Shown: positions 26,472-36,927, counted from the stretch's first letter. The stretch: DNA of 64,000 bases from Massilistercora timonensis (GCF_900312975.1 NZ_LT990039.1:372001-436000); one strand, 5' to 3'. Notes: generated by a model from the sequence alone, not told the origin. Translations and numbers: made by a program.

Positions 26472-26512
26472 CGGTTGCATGCCAGCAACCGGACTTTACA
26501 ATCCCGCAACCG
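26472..26512. promoter_or_regulatory. Inverted repeat upstream of the XRE regulator
   Basis: CGGTTGC (26472-26478) and GCAACCG (26485-26491) are separated by six bases, and a third GCAACCG copy lies at 26506-26512. A minus-strand TATACT -10 box sits just downstream near 26457. The spacing suggests an operator overlapping the -35 region of the XRE gene. The outer GGGCGGTT/AACCGCCC pair could also fold the 3' trailer of the deacetylase transcript. Confidence 0.45.
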
Positions 26513-26534
26513 ACGTGAAACCGCCCTTCATCTG

Positions 26535-27974
26535 TTAGAAATCTGTATATTTTTCTCCGTTCTCCAGCGTCACATTTTTGTACGCCGCAAGTTCCGATAC
26601 AGTCACCAGCTGATATCCCTTCTCCAGAAGCTTGGGAATCAGTTCGATAGCCGCATCCACGCTCTCTGTGTGGATATCGTGCATCAGGATGATATCTCCG
26701 TCGTCCACATTTTTCATCACCATATCCACCGTTGTTTTGGCATTCCTGGTCTTCCAGTCCAGGGTGTCGATATTCCACAGGATCAGCGGCATGCCTGCAT
26801 TCTCCCGCAGGGTGGCGCTGATAGCACCATAGGGCGGCCGCATCACGGTTGCTTCCTCCCCCACGATCTTCTTGATCTTGCTGTTGGTATCGCCGATCTG
26901 CTTCTTCACCCCACCCGCGCTTAAGTTGGCCAGGTTGGGATGGTCATAGGAATGATTTCCCAGTTCGCAGCCAATCTCCTTCATCTTCTTGATCTCATCC
27001 GGATAGGAAGCCACCTTCTGCCCCAGCATGAAGAAGGTTGCTTTCGCGTCATATTTCTCCAGTTGTTCCAGCAGTTCCCCGGTTCGTTTCCCCGGTCCGT
27101 CGTCGAAGGTCAGGGCGATCACCGGACGATCCGGATCGATCTTGTTCTCTTCCTTGGAGATCAGTTTCCCGTCATCCCCGAATTCACACATCGTGATTCC
27201 CAGATACACAGTGCCCACAGCCATCTTTCCATCCTGATGGAAATAATACGTGCTGCCTTCGATCTCCTGCCAGCCGGTCACGGAAGCGCCTTTGCTTCCC
27301 AGATAATAGGTATCCCCATCCTTTTCCTGCCAGCCGGTCTGCATGACTCCGTTCTCGTCAAAACAGTACTGGTTTTCCCCAATGGTCTGCCAGCCGGTCA
27401 CCTTCTCGCCTTCTTTGTCAAAATAATAGGTTTTTCCCAGGGAAACCACAAAATCACTGGTCACATAGCTGCCGTCGTACTTTTTGAACTTGGTGCCGTC
27501 CCAGTCTCCCACCGGATTCTTCACCTGAAATACTGCATCCTTCGTCTGGATCTGTACCAGTCCTACCCAGTCCTTCTCCAGCTTCTTCCTGATCTCTTCG
27601 TTCAGCACCACTTCCACCGGATACTCTCCCTCGGTGTCCGGGTCCGCCTCGCAGACCAGGGTATATCCTTCTCCGCTCTCCAGCTGTTTCGCCAGATCCT
27701 GAACCGTGAATCCCGAATCATCCAGCTTCCGGTCCTTCTTGCTCTCCGTCTCCAGGGACACCTTAGCCGCCAGCGCCGGCATCTCTTCCCCCTGCAGGAT
27801 GGATCCCCCTTTCGCAGAGATCCGGATCACCTCACCCGGGGAAGACGCGGTAGCCGTCTTCAGAAGGAAGGGCATAGAAAAACACAGCAAAAGAAGAGCA
27901 AAAACCTTCAGTACCGTTCTCGCTCTTCCTCTTCTTCGTCTCGTTTTAATCCCTTGTCTTCTCCCCTGTGTCAT
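26535..27974 (-). CDS. Secreted polysaccharide deacetylase with cell-wall-binding repeats
   Basis: A 479-residue exported protein. A basic N-terminus and hydrophobic segment (residues 20-43) form the signal or anchor. A region of unknown fold follows, then GW-type choline-binding-like repeats (about 190-262: GWQTIGENQYCFDENG and two more), and a NodB domain (about 285-479) with TFDDGPGKRTGE, HSYDHPNL, RPPYG and the final HDIH. The family removes N-acetyl groups from peptidoglycan or exopolysaccharide. Metal ligands Asp-His-His are all present, so it should be active. The target polymer is inferred. Confidence 0.9.
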   Translation of the reverse strand: MTQGRRQGIKTRRRRGRARTVLKVFALLLLCFSMPFLLKTATASSPGEVIRISAKGGSILQGEEMPALAAKVSLETESKKDRKLDDSGFTVQDLAKQLESGEGYTLVCEADPDTEGEYPVEVVLNEEIRKKLEKDWVGLVQIQTKDAVFQVKNPVGDWDGTKFKKYDGSYVTSDFVVSLGKTYYFDKEGEKVTGWQTIGENQYCFDENGVMQTGWQEKDGDTYYLGSKGASVTGWQEIEGSTYYFHQDGKMAVGTVYLGITMCEFGDDGKLISKEENKIDPDRPVIALTFDDGPGKRTGELLEQLEKYDAKATFFMLGQKVASYPDEIKKMKEIGCELGNHSYDHPNLANLSAGGVKKQIGDTNSKIKKIVGEEATVMRPPYGAISATLRENAGMPLILWNIDTLDWKTRNAKTTVDMVMKNVDDGDIILMHDIHTESVDAAIELIPKLLEKGYQLVTVSELAAYKNVTLENGEKYTDF

Positions 27975-28006
27975 CTGTACCTCTCCCCTGTCTTTTCACT
28001 ACCGAC

Positions 28007-28035
28007 AGTATACTCTTTTTCGACAGATTTCGCAA
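28007..28035 (-). promoter_or_regulatory. Sigma-A promoter for the polysaccharide deacetylase
   Basis: On the minus strand TTGCGA (28030-28035), a 17-base spacer and TATACT (28007-28012) precede the gene by about 32 bases. The serA stop lies 50 bases further upstream; the intervening AT-rich stretch holds a direct repeat of CTTAATAAAA. Confidence 0.6.
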
Positions 28036-28084
28036 GGAAGGTTCCATTTAGATTTTATTAAGTTTTGTTACCTTTTATTAAGAT

Positions 28085-29248
28085 TTAATGAATGATCCGA
28101 ACCCGCAGCACTTCTCCCACCTTACGCAGGTCGTCCGCCACGCTTTCCGGCACGTCATCGTCGATATCGATCATGGTATAAGCGTACTCGCCCTTGCTCT
28201 TATTGCTCAGATCGGCGATATTCATATTGTCCCGGGCCAGGATCTTGGTAAACTGGCCGATCATATTGGGCACGTTGTGGTGCAAAAGCACGATCCTGGT
28301 AGTGTTGGCCTGCCTTCCCATCTCGCAGTTGGGATAATTCACCGAATTCGTGATATTTCCATTCTCCAGATAATCCCTCAGTTGCCGCACCGCCATTCTG
28401 GCGCAGTTGTCCTCCGACTCTCCGGTGGAGGCTCCCAGATGAGGGATCACAATGGCCCCTTTTACGCCGGCGATCACCGGGGTCGGGAAGTCCGTCACAT
28501 AGTGCTTCATCTGCCCGGATACCAGCGCGTCGATCACAGCCTCCTCATCCACCAGCACATCCCTGGCGAAGTTGAGAAGAACCACTCCTTTCTTCATCAG
28601 GCTTATGGCCTCCCGGTTGATCATGCCTTTTGTGTCCTCGGTGGCCGGCACGTGAACCGTAATATAATCACATTCCTTATAGATTTCATCCACGGAAGAG
28701 GCATGGCGGATATTCCGGGACAGATTCCAGGCGGATTTTACAGAGATATAAGGATCATATCCATACACCTCCATCCCCAGATGGGTAGCCGCGTTGGCCA
28801 CCAGCACCCCGATAGCGCCCAGGCCGATCACTCCCAGCTTCTTGCCGTCCAGCTCACAACCGGCGAACTGTTTCTTGGCTTTCTCTGCGTCTTTGGCGAT
28901 GTTGCCGTCCTCTTCATTTTCTTCCACCCAGTTGATGCCGCCGATGATATCCCGGGAAGCAAGGAGCATGCCGGCGATCACCAGTTCCTTGACCCCGTTG
29001 GCGTTGGCTCCCGGCGTGTTGAAAACCACGATCCCTTCCTCGGTACACCGGTCCAGGGGGATATTGTTGACGCCTGCTCCCGCCCGGGCGATGGCCTTTA
29101 ATTCTTTTCCAAACTCCATCTCATGCATGACGGCGCTGCGCACCAGGAGCGCATCCGCCTTCTCCGGGCCGCTGACCGGGACGTACTCTTCTGTAAATTC
29201 TTCCAATCCTACGTCAGAGATTGGATTTAAGCAGTGATAGTTAAACAT
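28085..29248 (-). CDS. serA: D-3-phosphoglycerate dehydrogenase
   Basis: This 387-residue enzyme oxidises 3-phosphoglycerate, the first step of serine synthesis. The NAD-binding motif GLGAIGVLVANAA is near residue 145, and the catalytic Arg-Glu-His set lies in the 230-295 region (NFARDVLVDEEA, HLGASTGESEDN). A C-terminal ACT domain (about 315-387) may give serine feedback. It begins two bases after the serC stop, so serC-serA form a coupled pair. Confidence 0.95.
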   Translation of the reverse strand: MFNYHCLNPISDVGLEEFTEEYVPVSGPEKADALLVRSAVMHEMEFGKELKAIARAGAGVNNIPLDRCTEEGIVVFNTPGANANGVKELVIAGMLLASRDIIGGINWVEENEEDGNIAKDAEKAKKQFAGCELDGKKLGVIGLGAIGVLVANAATHLGMEVYGYDPYISVKSAWNLSRNIRHASSVDEIYKECDYITVHVPATEDTKGMINREAISLMKKGVVLLNFARDVLVDEEAVIDALVSGQMKHYVTDFPTPVIAGVKGAIVIPHLGASTGESEDNCARMAVRQLRDYLENGNITNSVNYPNCEMGRQANTTRIVLLHHNVPNMIGQFTKILARDNMNIADLSNKSKGEYAYTMIDIDDDVPESVADDLRKVGEVLRVRIIH

Positions 29249-29250
29249 GG

Positions 29251-30333
29251 CTATGCGTTCTCCTTCTCAAATTTTTTCATAAATGTTACCAGCGCCTCTA
29301 CTCCCTCCATTGGCATGGCATTGTAAATGCTGGCCCTCATGCCGCCTACCGTCCGGTGGCCCTTCAGGTTGACAAGCCCTGCCGCCGCCGCTTCTTTGAC
29401 AAACCGGGCGTCCAGGTCTTTGTCCCCTGTGACAAAGGGCACATTCATCAGAGAACGGTCTTTGGGGACTACCGTGCCCTTGAAAAGGCTGCTCTCGTCC
29501 AGATAGTCATAAAGGATCTTCGCTTTCTTCTCATTGTATTCTTTCATAGCTTCAAGGCCGCCCCGCTTCTTCAGCCACTGGAACACCTTGCCGCAGATAT
29601 AGATGCCGTAAGTATTGGGCGTGTTATAGAGCGATCCCGCATCCATATGGGTTTTATAGGTCATCATGGTGGGGGTTCCCGGAAGCACATCCTCTGTGAT
29701 CAGATCCTCCCGGATAATGGCGATCACCACGCCGGCCGGACCGATATTCTTCTGGACTCCGCCGTACACCAGACCGTACCTGGTCACATCCATGGGCTCG
29801 GAGAGGAAACAGGAGGATACATCCGCCACCAGCGTCTTCCCCTTCGTGTTAGGCAGTTCTTTGAACTTGGTCCCGTAGATGGTATTATTCTCACAGATAT
29901 AGACATAATCCGCATCCGGAGAGATATCAAGATCGGAACAGTCCGGGATATAGGAGAAGGTCTGGTCTTCTGAGGACGCGATCACCCGCGCCTCTCCGTA
30001 TTTCCCCGCCTCCTTGTATGCTTTCTTGGACCACTGGCCGGTAAGGATAAAATCCGCCTTCTGGTTCTTCATCAGATTCATGGGGATCATGGCAAACTGC
30101 AGGGACGCTCCCCCCTGAAGGAACAGCACCCGGTAGTTGTCCGGGATCCCTGCCAGTTCCCGAAGGTCTGCCTCCGCCTGGTCAATGATCTCCTGGAAGG
30201 AACAAGATCGATGACTCATCTCCATTACAGACATTCCAGTTCCCCGATAGTCCAGCATCTCTTCGGATGCTTCCCGCAATACGTCTTCCGGCAGCACTGC
30301 CGGCCCAGCTGAAAAATTATACACTCTGCTCAT
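29251..30333 (-). CDS. serC: Phosphoserine aminotransferase
   Basis: This 360-residue PLP enzyme converts 3-phosphohydroxypyruvate to phosphoserine. The start MSRVYNFSAGPAVLP is diagnostic, the PLP lysine lies in VYGGVQKNIGPAG near residue 195, and the C-terminal GGMRASIYNAMP is conserved. I use the second in-frame ATG (30333). The dedicated phosphoserine phosphatase (serB) is not in the window. Confidence 0.95.
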   Translation of the reverse strand: MSRVYNFSAGPAVLPEDVLREASEEMLDYRGTGMSVMEMSHRSCSFQEIIDQAEADLRELAGIPDNYRVLFLQGGASLQFAMIPMNLMKNQKADFILTGQWSKKAYKEAGKYGEARVIASSEDQTFSYIPDCSDLDISPDADYVYICENNTIYGTKFKELPNTKGKTLVADVSSCFLSEPMDVTRYGLVYGGVQKNIGPAGVVIAIIREDLITEDVLPGTPTMMTYKTHMDAGSLYNTPNTYGIYICGKVFQWLKKRGGLEAMKEYNEKKAKILYDYLDESSLFKGTVVPKDRSLMNVPFVTGDKDLDARFVKEAAAAGLVNLKGHRTVGGMRASIYNAMPMEGVEALVTFMKKFEKENA

Positions 30334-30378
30334 CTGTCTCATTCCTCGCTTTCCTTGTTCTGCTTTTCTCTTCTGCTG

Positions 30379-32058
30379 TTACTTCTGCTGCTCCAGATCC
30401 TTTCCGTCGAAAGCTTCACTGATAGCCACTCCCGGCGCCACCATGGGCCACACTTTGTCATCGCTGCCGATCTGGCAGTCGATCACAATGGGTTTCCCCA
30501 GAGTCAGCGCCCGGGCAAACGCCTCTTTGAATTCTTCCTGGGTTGTCACCCGGACTCCTTCAGCCCCCAGGGCTTCCGCCAGCTTTACGAAATCCACGTT
30601 GTCATTCAGCACGGTAGCGGAATACCGCTTCCCGTAGAAAAGATCCTGCCACTGGCGCACCATGCCAAGCACATGGTTGTTGATCACCACCTGGATCACC
30701 GGGATATTGTACCGGGCCGCCGTGGCGATCTCGTTCATGTTCATGCGGAAGCAGCCGTCTCCCGCGATGTTGACCACCGTCTTCTCCGGCCTGCCCACCT
30801 TGGCTCCAATGGAAGCCCCAAGACCATATCCCATGGTCCCCAAGCCACCGGAAGTCAGAAGAGTCCTTGGCTCTGTAAACTGATACATCTGCGCCGCCCA
30901 CATCTGATGCTGTCCTACTTCTGTCACCACCAGGGCGTCTCCTTTAGTCTGACGGTAGATCTCTTCCACCACATAAGGTCCGGTGAGATGATCCTTTGCA
31001 TATGCAAGGGGATATTTCTCCTTGTACTCCATGATCTTCTGGATCCACTCCGGATGGCTCTGGGGCTCCAGGCGCTGGTTCAGGATCTCCAGGATCACCT
31101 TGATATCCCCTACCACTCCTTCTGTGATCAGCACGTTCTTGTTCATCTCCGCCGCATCGATGTCAAACTGAAGGATCTTGGCATTCTTGGCGAACTTCTT
31201 GGCGTTTCCGGTGACACGGTCGCTGAACCTTGCCCCCACCACGATCAGAAGATCACACTCGCTGACTCCGTAGTTGGAGGTCTTGGTCCCGTGCATGCCC
31301 AGCATTCCGGTATAGAGAGGGTCGGTTCCCGGGAACGCGCCCTTTCCCATCAGGGTATCGGTGACCGGAGCGTCCACCTTCCGGACAAACTCCCGCAGTT
31401 CCTGGCTGGCGCCAGAGAGGACTGCTCCGCCTCCCACGAAGATATATGGCTTTTTCGCTCTTTTGATCAGTTTCAATGCTGTCTCCAGGTCTTCCTCGCA
31501 GATCTCTCTGGAGGGCTCCACCGGCCGGATCTCTTTTGGCTCATACTCCGCCTGATTGGACGTCACATCCTTGGGGATATCGATCAGCACCGGCGCAGGC
31601 CGGCCGCTTCTTGCGATCACGAAAGCCTTGCGGATGGTATCCGCCAGATCCTTTACGTCTTTCACGATAAAGTTATGTTTGGTGATGGGCATGGTGATCC
31701 CGGCGATATCGATCTCCTGGAAGCTGTCCTTCCCAAGAAGGGATACCCCTACATTACAGGTGATGGCCACGATAGGGATGGAATCCATATATGCGGTGGC
31801 GATCCCCGTCACCAGGTTGGTGGCTCCCGGCCCGCTGGTGGCAAAGCAGACGCCCACCTTGCCGGTGGCCCTGGCATAACCGTCCGCCGCATGGGCCGCC
31901 CCCTGCTCATGGGAGGTCAGGATATGGCGGATCTCATCGCTGTGCTTATACAGCTCGTCGTAGACATTCAGGATGGCGCCGCCCGGATAGCCGAACACTG
32001 TATCCACACCCTGCTCTTTCAGACACTCAATTACAATCTGTGCTCCTGTCAACTGCAT
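30379..32058 (-). CDS. ilvB: Acetolactate synthase large subunit
   Basis: A 559-residue thiamine diphosphate enzyme making acetolactate or acetohydroxybutyrate for branched-chain amino acids. The catalytic glutamate is in TSHEQGAAHAADGYAR near residue 47; the thiamine-binding GDG motif is GDGCFRMN near residue 435. Start at MQLTGAQIVIECL (32058). No regulatory subunit gene (ilvN) is adjacent, so control may be in trans. It follows ilvD and leuB in one operon. Confidence 0.94.
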   Translation of the reverse strand: MQLTGAQIVIECLKEQGVDTVFGYPGGAILNVYDELYKHSDEIRHILTSHEQGAAHAADGYARATGKVGVCFATSGPGATNLVTGIATAYMDSIPIVAITCNVGVSLLGKDSFQEIDIAGITMPITKHNFIVKDVKDLADTIRKAFVIARSGRPAPVLIDIPKDVTSNQAEYEPKEIRPVEPSREICEEDLETALKLIKRAKKPYIFVGGGAVLSGASQELREFVRKVDAPVTDTLMGKGAFPGTDPLYTGMLGMHGTKTSNYGVSECDLLIVVGARFSDRVTGNAKKFAKNAKILQFDIDAAEMNKNVLITEGVVGDIKVILEILNQRLEPQSHPEWIQKIMEYKEKYPLAYAKDHLTGPYVVEEIYRQTKGDALVVTEVGQHQMWAAQMYQFTEPRTLLTSGGLGTMGYGLGASIGAKVGRPEKTVVNIAGDGCFRMNMNEIATAARYNIPVIQVVINNHVLGMVRQWQDLFYGKRYSATVLNDNVDFVKLAEALGAEGVRVTTQEEFKEAFARALTLGKPIVIDCQIGSDDKVWPMVAPGVAISEAFDGKDLEQQK

Positions 32059-32091
32059 ACCTTTTTGTCTCCTGTTCTTACTTTCCAATCT

Positions 32092-33765
32092 CTATTTGTT
32101 CCCCGGCACTTCCAGGATGGCTCCCCGGTTCCCGGAAGTTACCATGGACGCGTATCTTGCCAGATAACCGGTGGTTACTTCCGGCTGTCTTGGCTTCCAC
32201 TGATTTCTTCTTCTCTCCAGTTCTTCCTCGGACACATCCAGCTCCAGCTTCAGTCCGGGGATATCGATCTTGATCAGATCTCCTTCTTCTACCAGCGCGA
32301 TGGGTCCGCCCACCGCTGCCTCCGGAGAGACATGGCCGATGGAGGCTCCTCTGGAAGCGCCGCTGAACCGTCCGTCTGTGATGAGGGCAACGCTAGATCC
32401 AAGTCCCATGCCTGCGATGGCGGAGGTAGGATTGAGCATCTCCGGCATACCCGGACCGCCTTTTGGTCCCACGTAGCGGATCACTACCACGTCTCCTTCC
32501 TTGATCTTACCGCCCTTGATGGCCTCAATGGCGTCCTCTTCACAGTCAAAGACTCTGGCCGGTCCTTCGTGAACCAGCATCTCATCCACAACAGCGGAAC
32601 GTTTGACCACGCTGCCGTCAGGGGCAAGATTCCCCTTCAGAACAGCCAGGCCGCCAGTCTCACTGTAAGGATGGTCGATGGGCCGGATCACTTCCGGATT
32701 CTTGTTCACCGCGTCTTTGATATTCTCGCCCACCGTCTTGCCGGTCACCGTCATACACTGGGTGTGCAGCAGTCCCTTTTTATTCAGTTCTGCCATCACG
32801 GCGTATACGCCGCCCGCCTCGTTCAGATCCTCGATGTAGGTAGGACCTGCCGGGGCCAGGTGGCAGAGATTTGGCGTCCGCTCACTGATGCCGTTGGCAA
32901 AATCAATCTCGAAATCCATTCCCACCTCATGGGCGATGGCGGGAAGATGGAGCATACTGTTGGTAGAACAGCCAAGAGCCATATCCACTGTCAGAGCGTT
33001 CAGGATGGCTTCTTTGGTCATGATATCTCTGGGACGGATATTCTGCTCCCACAGCTTCATCACCTGCATGCCGGCCTGCTTGGCCAGACGGATCCTGGCG
33101 GAGTAGACCGCGGGGATGGTTCCATTTCCCCGAAGCCCCATTCCCAGCACTTCCGTCAGACAGTTCATACTGTTGGCGGTATACATACCGGAACAGGAAC
33201 CGCAGGTAGGACAGGTGTAATTCTCATACTCCAGAAGCTCTTCGTCGGTGATCTTGCCCGCCGCGTTGGCTCCCACCGCCTCAAACATGCTGGAGAGACT
33301 GGTCTTCTTTCCCTTCACATGGCCGGCCAGCATAGGGCCGCCGCTGACGAAGATAGTGGGCACGTTGATCCGGGCAGCCGCCATCAGAAGTCCGGGCACG
33401 TTCTTGTCACAGTTGGGCACCATCACCAGGGCGTCAAACTGATGGGCCATGGCCATAGCCTCTGTGGAATCCGCGATCAGGTCCCGGGTCACCAGAGAGT
33501 ATTTCATCCCGATATGCCCCATAGCGATGCCGTCGCACACTGCGATGGCCGGAAATACGATGGGGGTTCCCCCTGCCATGGCTACTCCCTGCTTGACTGC
33601 CTCTACGATCTTATCCAGATTCATATGGCCGGGAACAATCTCATTGTAAGAGCTGACAATCCCAACCAGGGGCCGCTCCATCTCCTCCTGGGTAAGACCC
33701 AGGGCGTTAAACAACGAACGGTGAGGGGCCTGCTGTTTGCCCTTCGTCACGGTATCACTTCTCAT
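32092..33765 (-). CDS. ilvD: Dihydroxy-acid dehydratase
   Basis: A 557-residue iron-sulfur dehydratase forming 2-oxoisovalerate and 2-oxo-3-methylvalerate. Cluster cysteines lie in [10 protein letters not shown] (near residue 122) and [19 protein letters not shown] (near residue 193). The second ATG (33765) is preferred: AGGAGG lies nine bases upstream of it but directly abuts the first ATG. Cotranscribed with leuB and ilvB. Confidence 0.95.
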   Translation of the reverse strand: MRSDTVTKGKQQAPHRSLFNALGLTQEEMERPLVGIVSSYNEIVPGHMNLDKIVEAVKQGVAMAGGTPIVFPAIAVCDGIAMGHIGMKYSLVTRDLIADSTEAMAMAHQFDALVMVPNCDKNVPGLLMAAARINVPTIFVSGGPMLAGHVKGKKTSLSSMFEAVGANAAGKITDEELLEYENYTCPTCGSCSGMYTANSMNCLTEVLGMGLRGNGTIPAVYSARIRLAKQAGMQVMKLWEQNIRPRDIMTKEAILNALTVDMALGCSTNSMLHLPAIAHEVGMDFEIDFANGISERTPNLCHLAPAGPTYIEDLNEAGGVYAVMAELNKKGLLHTQCMTVTGKTVGENIKDAVNKNPEVIRPIDHPYSETGGLAVLKGNLAPDGSVVKRSAVVDEMLVHEGPARVFDCEEDAIEAIKGGKIKEGDVVVIRYVGPKGGPGMPEMLNPTSAIAGMGLGSSVALITDGRFSGASRGASIGHVSPEAAVGGPIALVEEGDLIKIDIPGLKLELDVSEEELERRRNQWKPRQPEVTTGYLARYASMVTSGNRGAILEVPGNK

Positions 33766-33791
33766 AGTATCCATCCTCCTTTTGTATCTGA

Positions 33792-34874
33792 CTAAATGCG
33801 ATCTGCGATCCGATCGCCCATTTCCTTCGTTCCGATCTGTGTCCTTCCATCCGACATAATATCGATGGTCCGGTATCCCTCTTCCAGCACATTTGCCACC
33901 GCCTGTTCAATCGCGTCCGCCTCCTGGTCCAGGTCGAAGCTGAACCGCAGCATCATGGCCGCTGAGAGAATGGTGGCGATGGGGTTGGCAATACCTTTGC
34001 CTGCAATATCCGGGGCAGAGCCGCCGCTTGGCTCATAGAGGCCGAACTTGGTCTCGTTTAAGCTGGCGCTGGCCAGCATTCCGATGGAGCCGGTGACCAT
34101 GCTGGCTTCGTCTGAGAGAATGTCGCCGAACATGTTCTCGGTCAGGATCACGTCGAACTGTCTGGGATCCTTCACCAGCTGCATGGCACAATTGTCCACC
34201 AGCATATGCTCCAGGGTCACGTCCGGGTAATCCGCCGCCACTTCTTCCACCACTTTGCGCCACAGCCGGGAGGAATCCAGCACATTTGCCTTGTCTACGC
34301 TGGTGACCTTTCCTCTCCGCTTCCTGGCGATATCGAAGCCCCGCTTTGCAATCCGGCGGATCTCCTGTTCATTATATGTAAGGGTATCGTAAGCGGTGAC
34401 AACGCCGTCCACCTCTTCCGTCTTCCTCTCTCCAAAGTACAGCCCTCCGGTCAGTTCCCGCATGATCATCATGTCGAAACCGCCCCGGGTAATCTCCTCC
34501 TTCAGAGGACAGGCTCCTTTCAGTTCCTCATAGAGCACCGCAGGCCGAAGGTTGGCGAACAGGTTTAACTCTTTTCGGATCTTTAAGAGGCCCGCCTCCG
34601 GTCTTTTGGATGGCTCCAGCTGATACCAGGGAGATGTTTTGGCGTCTCCCCCGATGGATCCCATCAGCACCGCGTCGCAGGCTTTCGCCTGCCGGATGGT
34701 CTCGTCCGTAAGCGGGATACCGTGTACATCAATGGAAGCGCCCCCCATCAGAAGCTGGGTATATTCACAGGTGTGTCCGTAGACTTCCGCCACCTTATCC
34801 AGGACTTTCATGGCCTCTGTCACGATCTCCGGGCCAATCCCGTCTCCTTTGATCACTCCGATTTTCAGGTTCAT
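33792..34874 (-). CDS. leuB: 3-isopropylmalate dehydrogenase
   Basis: A 360-residue NAD-dependent oxidative decarboxylase of leucine synthesis. GDGIGPEIV occupies residues 9-17 and the catalytic Tyr/Lys/Asp set falls in [13 protein letters not shown] and [11 protein letters not shown], with [15 protein letters not shown] near residue 280. Start [12 protein letters not shown] at 34874 after GGAAGG. leuA and leuCD are elsewhere. It leads the leuB-ilvD-ilvB operon. Confidence 0.95.
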   Translation of the reverse strand: MNLKIGVIKGDGIGPEIVTEAMKVLDKVAEVYGHTCEYTQLLMGGASIDVHGIPLTDETIRQAKACDAVLMGSIGGDAKTSPWYQLEPSKRPEAGLLKIRKELNLFANLRPAVLYEELKGACPLKEEITRGGFDMMIMRELTGGLYFGERKTEEVDGVVTAYDTLTYNEQEIRRIAKRGFDIARKRRGKVTSVDKANVLDSSRLWRKVVEEVAADYPDVTLEHMLVDNCAMQLVKDPRQFDVILTENMFGDILSDEASMVTGSIGMLASASLNETKFGLYEPSGGSAPDIAGKGIANPIATILSAAMMLRFSFDLDQEADAIEQAVANVLEEGYRTIDIMSDGRTQIGTKEMGDRIADRI

Positions 34875-34922
34875 AACTCTCTTCCTTCCCGTTTTGCATT
34901 TAGACAAAAATCTATAAAATTT

Positions 34923-34951
34923 ATATTATCGTATTTTTCTGCATGTTTCAA
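34923..34951 (-). promoter_or_regulatory. Sigma-A promoter for leuB-ilvD-ilvB
   Basis: On the minus strand TTGAAA (34946-34951), a 17-base spacer and TAATAT (34923-34928) lie between cdd and leuB. No T-box or peptide leader was recognised in the short untranslated region. Confidence 0.6.
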
Positions 34952-34963
34952 GACTTTAATACG

Positions 34964-35398
34964 CTAAAATGTTTTCAGATTTCCAGGACCGAACCCCAGA
35001 GGCAGCAGCTCCTCCAGGGTGTGGATCTCCCATCTTCCGTCTTCTGTGGCAAGAATAACGGGGAACCGGGCAGGATTGCAGAATTCCATCAAAACCTGCC
35101 GGCACACGCCGCAGGGCGGGCATAGTTCCAGACATCCCGCCTCGTCTCCGCCTATGATACAAAGGGCCGCAAATTCCCGCTCCCCCTCGCTGACCGCCTT
35201 GAACACCGCCGTGCGCTCCGCGCAGTTCCCGGGGCTGTAGGCAGCGTTCTCCACATTACAGCCGGTAAAGATCCTTCCGCTCTTTGTCAGAAGCGCCGCC
35301 CCCACCTTAAAATGAGAATAAGGGGCGTAAGCATGCTCCCGCCCCTCTTTTGCCTTCCGGATCAGTTCTTCTACCGGTAATTTCCCCTTCCTGTCCAT
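34964..35398 (-). CDS. cdd: Cytidine deaminase
   Basis: A 144-residue zinc enzyme that deaminates cytidine and deoxycytidine to uridines. The zinc and proton-shuttle motif is NCAERTAVF (Cys and Glu) with CPPCGVCRQ supplying the two further cysteines. Small tetrameric type by length. It closes the glgP-udp-deoD-cdd run; GGAGG precedes the start. Confidence 0.95.
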   Translation of the reverse strand: MDRKGKLPVEELIRKAKEGREHAYAPYSHFKVGAALLTKSGRIFTGCNVENAAYSPGNCAERTAVFKAVSEGEREFAALCIIGGDEAGCLELCPPCGVCRQVLMEFCNPARFPVILATEDGRWEIHTLEELLPLGFGPGNLKTF

Positions 35399-35410
35399 AC
35401 CCGTTCCTCC

Positions 35411-36109
35411 TTACAGCTCCAGCGCGATCTCCATCATCTGGGTAAAGCTGGTCTCCCGCTCTCTGGCGTCAAGAGCCTGCTCTTTGAAAAGATGATCGGA
35501 GATGGTAAGGATACACAGCGCCTTCTTTCCTGCCCGGGCAGCGTTCATATAGAGAGCCGCAGCCTCCATCTCCACGGCCAGCACTCCCATCCTGCGCCAC
35601 TTCTCGTTGACACTGTCGTCATCGTTATAGAAAATGTCGGAAGAAAGGATATTCCCCACTTTCACCGGAATCCCCTTCTCCTCCGCCACATCCACCGCCT
35701 TCTTAAGAAGTCCGTAGTCTGCGATGGGAGCGTAGGTTCCCGGCAGCCGGTACTGACTGGCATAATCCGAGTTGGTGCAGGCGCCCATGCCGATCACGAT
35801 ATCCCTGGCATTCAGTTCATCCTGCAGCGCTCCCGCCGAACCGATGCGGATGATGGATTCCACATCGTAGAAATGATACAGCTCATAGCTGTAGATCCCG
35901 ACGGAAGGCATTCCCATGCCGCCGCCCATCACCGAGACCTCTTTCCCGTGATAGGTGCCGGTATATCCCAGCATGTTCCGCACGGTGTTAAAACATCTGG
36001 CTCCTTCCAGATAATGATCTGCGATGTACTTTGCCCGCAGCGGATCTCCGGGCATCAGTACGGTTTTCGCGATCTCTCCTTTTCCCGCTTCATTATGTGG
36101 TGTGCTCAT
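35411..36109 (-). CDS. deoD: Purine nucleoside phosphorylase, DeoD type
   Basis: A 232-residue hexameric-type phosphorylase that splits purine nucleosides into base and ribose 1-phosphate. Phosphate and nucleoside motifs include VLMPGDPLRAK and GGGMGMPSVGIYS, with EMEAAALY late in the sequence and TISDHL. Start is the ATG at 36109 (MSTPHNEAG) after AGGAG; the GTG nine bases earlier is less likely. Confidence 0.93.
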   Translation of the reverse strand: MSTPHNEAGKGEIAKTVLMPGDPLRAKYIADHYLEGARCFNTVRNMLGYTGTYHGKEVSVMGGGMGMPSVGIYSYELYHFYDVESIIRIGSAGALQDELNARDIVIGMGACTNSDYASQYRLPGTYAPIADYGLLKKAVDVAEEKGIPVKVGNILSSDIFYNDDDSVNEKWRRMGVLAVEMEAAALYMNAARAGKKALCILTISDHLFKEQALDARERETSFTQMMEIALEL

Positions 36110-36134
36110 AGTTCCCACGCTCCTTTCTTTTCCC

Positions 36135-36914
36135 TTATTTTTCTTTGTCCTGGCGGATCAGGCTGCGGATAGCCTCCACCGCTGTCTGGATAGGCGCCTC
36201 GGTATCGTGGACCACCGGATTAGGCAGGCCTTTTTTCGCCCGCTCCTGGTTGGCCATGGTAAGGAGCACAGTCCCCACCCGAAGCTTCAGCCAACTGCCG
36301 ACGACGAAAAGCGCCGCCGACTCCATCTCTGAGGCAAGGCAGCCGCATTTCACCCAGGCGTCCCATTTATTCAAAAGTTCATATCCCACCGGTTTGGTCT
36401 CCGGGGAATGCTGCCCGTAGAAGGAATCCTTACACTGGACTACCCCCACGTGATACTCCTGTCCAAGCTTCCTGGCCGCCTGGATCAGCGCCTGGGTCAC
36501 TTCCACGTCCGCCACCGCCGGGAACTCAATGGGCGCATATTCTCTGCTGGTCCCTTCCATTCGAATGGCGCCGGAAGCGATCACCACATCGCCGCTTTTG
36601 ACCTCCAGGGCCATGCCGCCGCTGGTGCCTACCCGGATAAAGGTGTCCGCTCCCACCCGGGACAATTCTTCCATAGCGATCGCTGCGGATGGTCCTCCGA
36701 TCCCGGTGGAAGTCACACTTACCTTCTCCCCATCCAGATAGCCGGTGTAAGTCACATATTCCCGGCTGTCCGCGATCAGCCTGGGGCTCTCGAAATGTGC
36801 CGCGATCTTCTCACAGCGCTTGGGGTCTCCAGGCAGGATCACATACCGGCCTACTTCCCCGGCCGCCACCTGGATATGGTACTGCCGGTCCTTGTCTTCT
36901 GAATAATTGATCAT
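36135..36914 (-). CDS. udp: Uridine phosphorylase-like nucleoside phosphorylase
   Basis: A 259-residue member of the nucleoside phosphorylase superfamily. [15 protein letters not shown] (near residue 24) and RVGTSGGMA (near residue 92) bind phosphate; [11 protein letters not shown] carries the ribose-binding Glu. SFYGQHSPE is the uracil-recognition loop of uridine phosphorylases and separates it from deoD next door. It supplies ribose 1-phosphate from uridine, feeding from cdd. Gap to glgP is 13 bases. Confidence 0.88.
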   Translation of the reverse strand: MINYSEDKDRQYHIQVAAGEVGRYVILPGDPKRCEKIAAHFESPRLIADSREYVTYTGYLDGEKVSVTSTGIGGPSAAIAMEELSRVGADTFIRVGTSGGMALEVKSGDVVIASGAIRMEGTSREYAPIEFPAVADVEVTQALIQAARKLGQEYHVGVVQCKDSFYGQHSPETKPVGYELLNKWDAWVKCGCLASEMESAALFVVGSWLKLRVGTVLLTMANQERAKKGLPNPVVHDTEAPIQTAVEAIRSLIRQDKEK

Positions 36915-36927
36915 CCGCTCTCGCCTC

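Noticed and set aside
30355-33795. A very long open frame (over 1100 codons) antisense to ilvB and ilvD
   Set aside because: It mirrors GC-rich codon bias of real genes on the other strand, has no family resemblance and no ribosome-binding site.
34875-34963. T-box or leucine leader peptide before leuB
   Set aside because: The leader is too short and lacks the T-box motif and a run of Leu codons.
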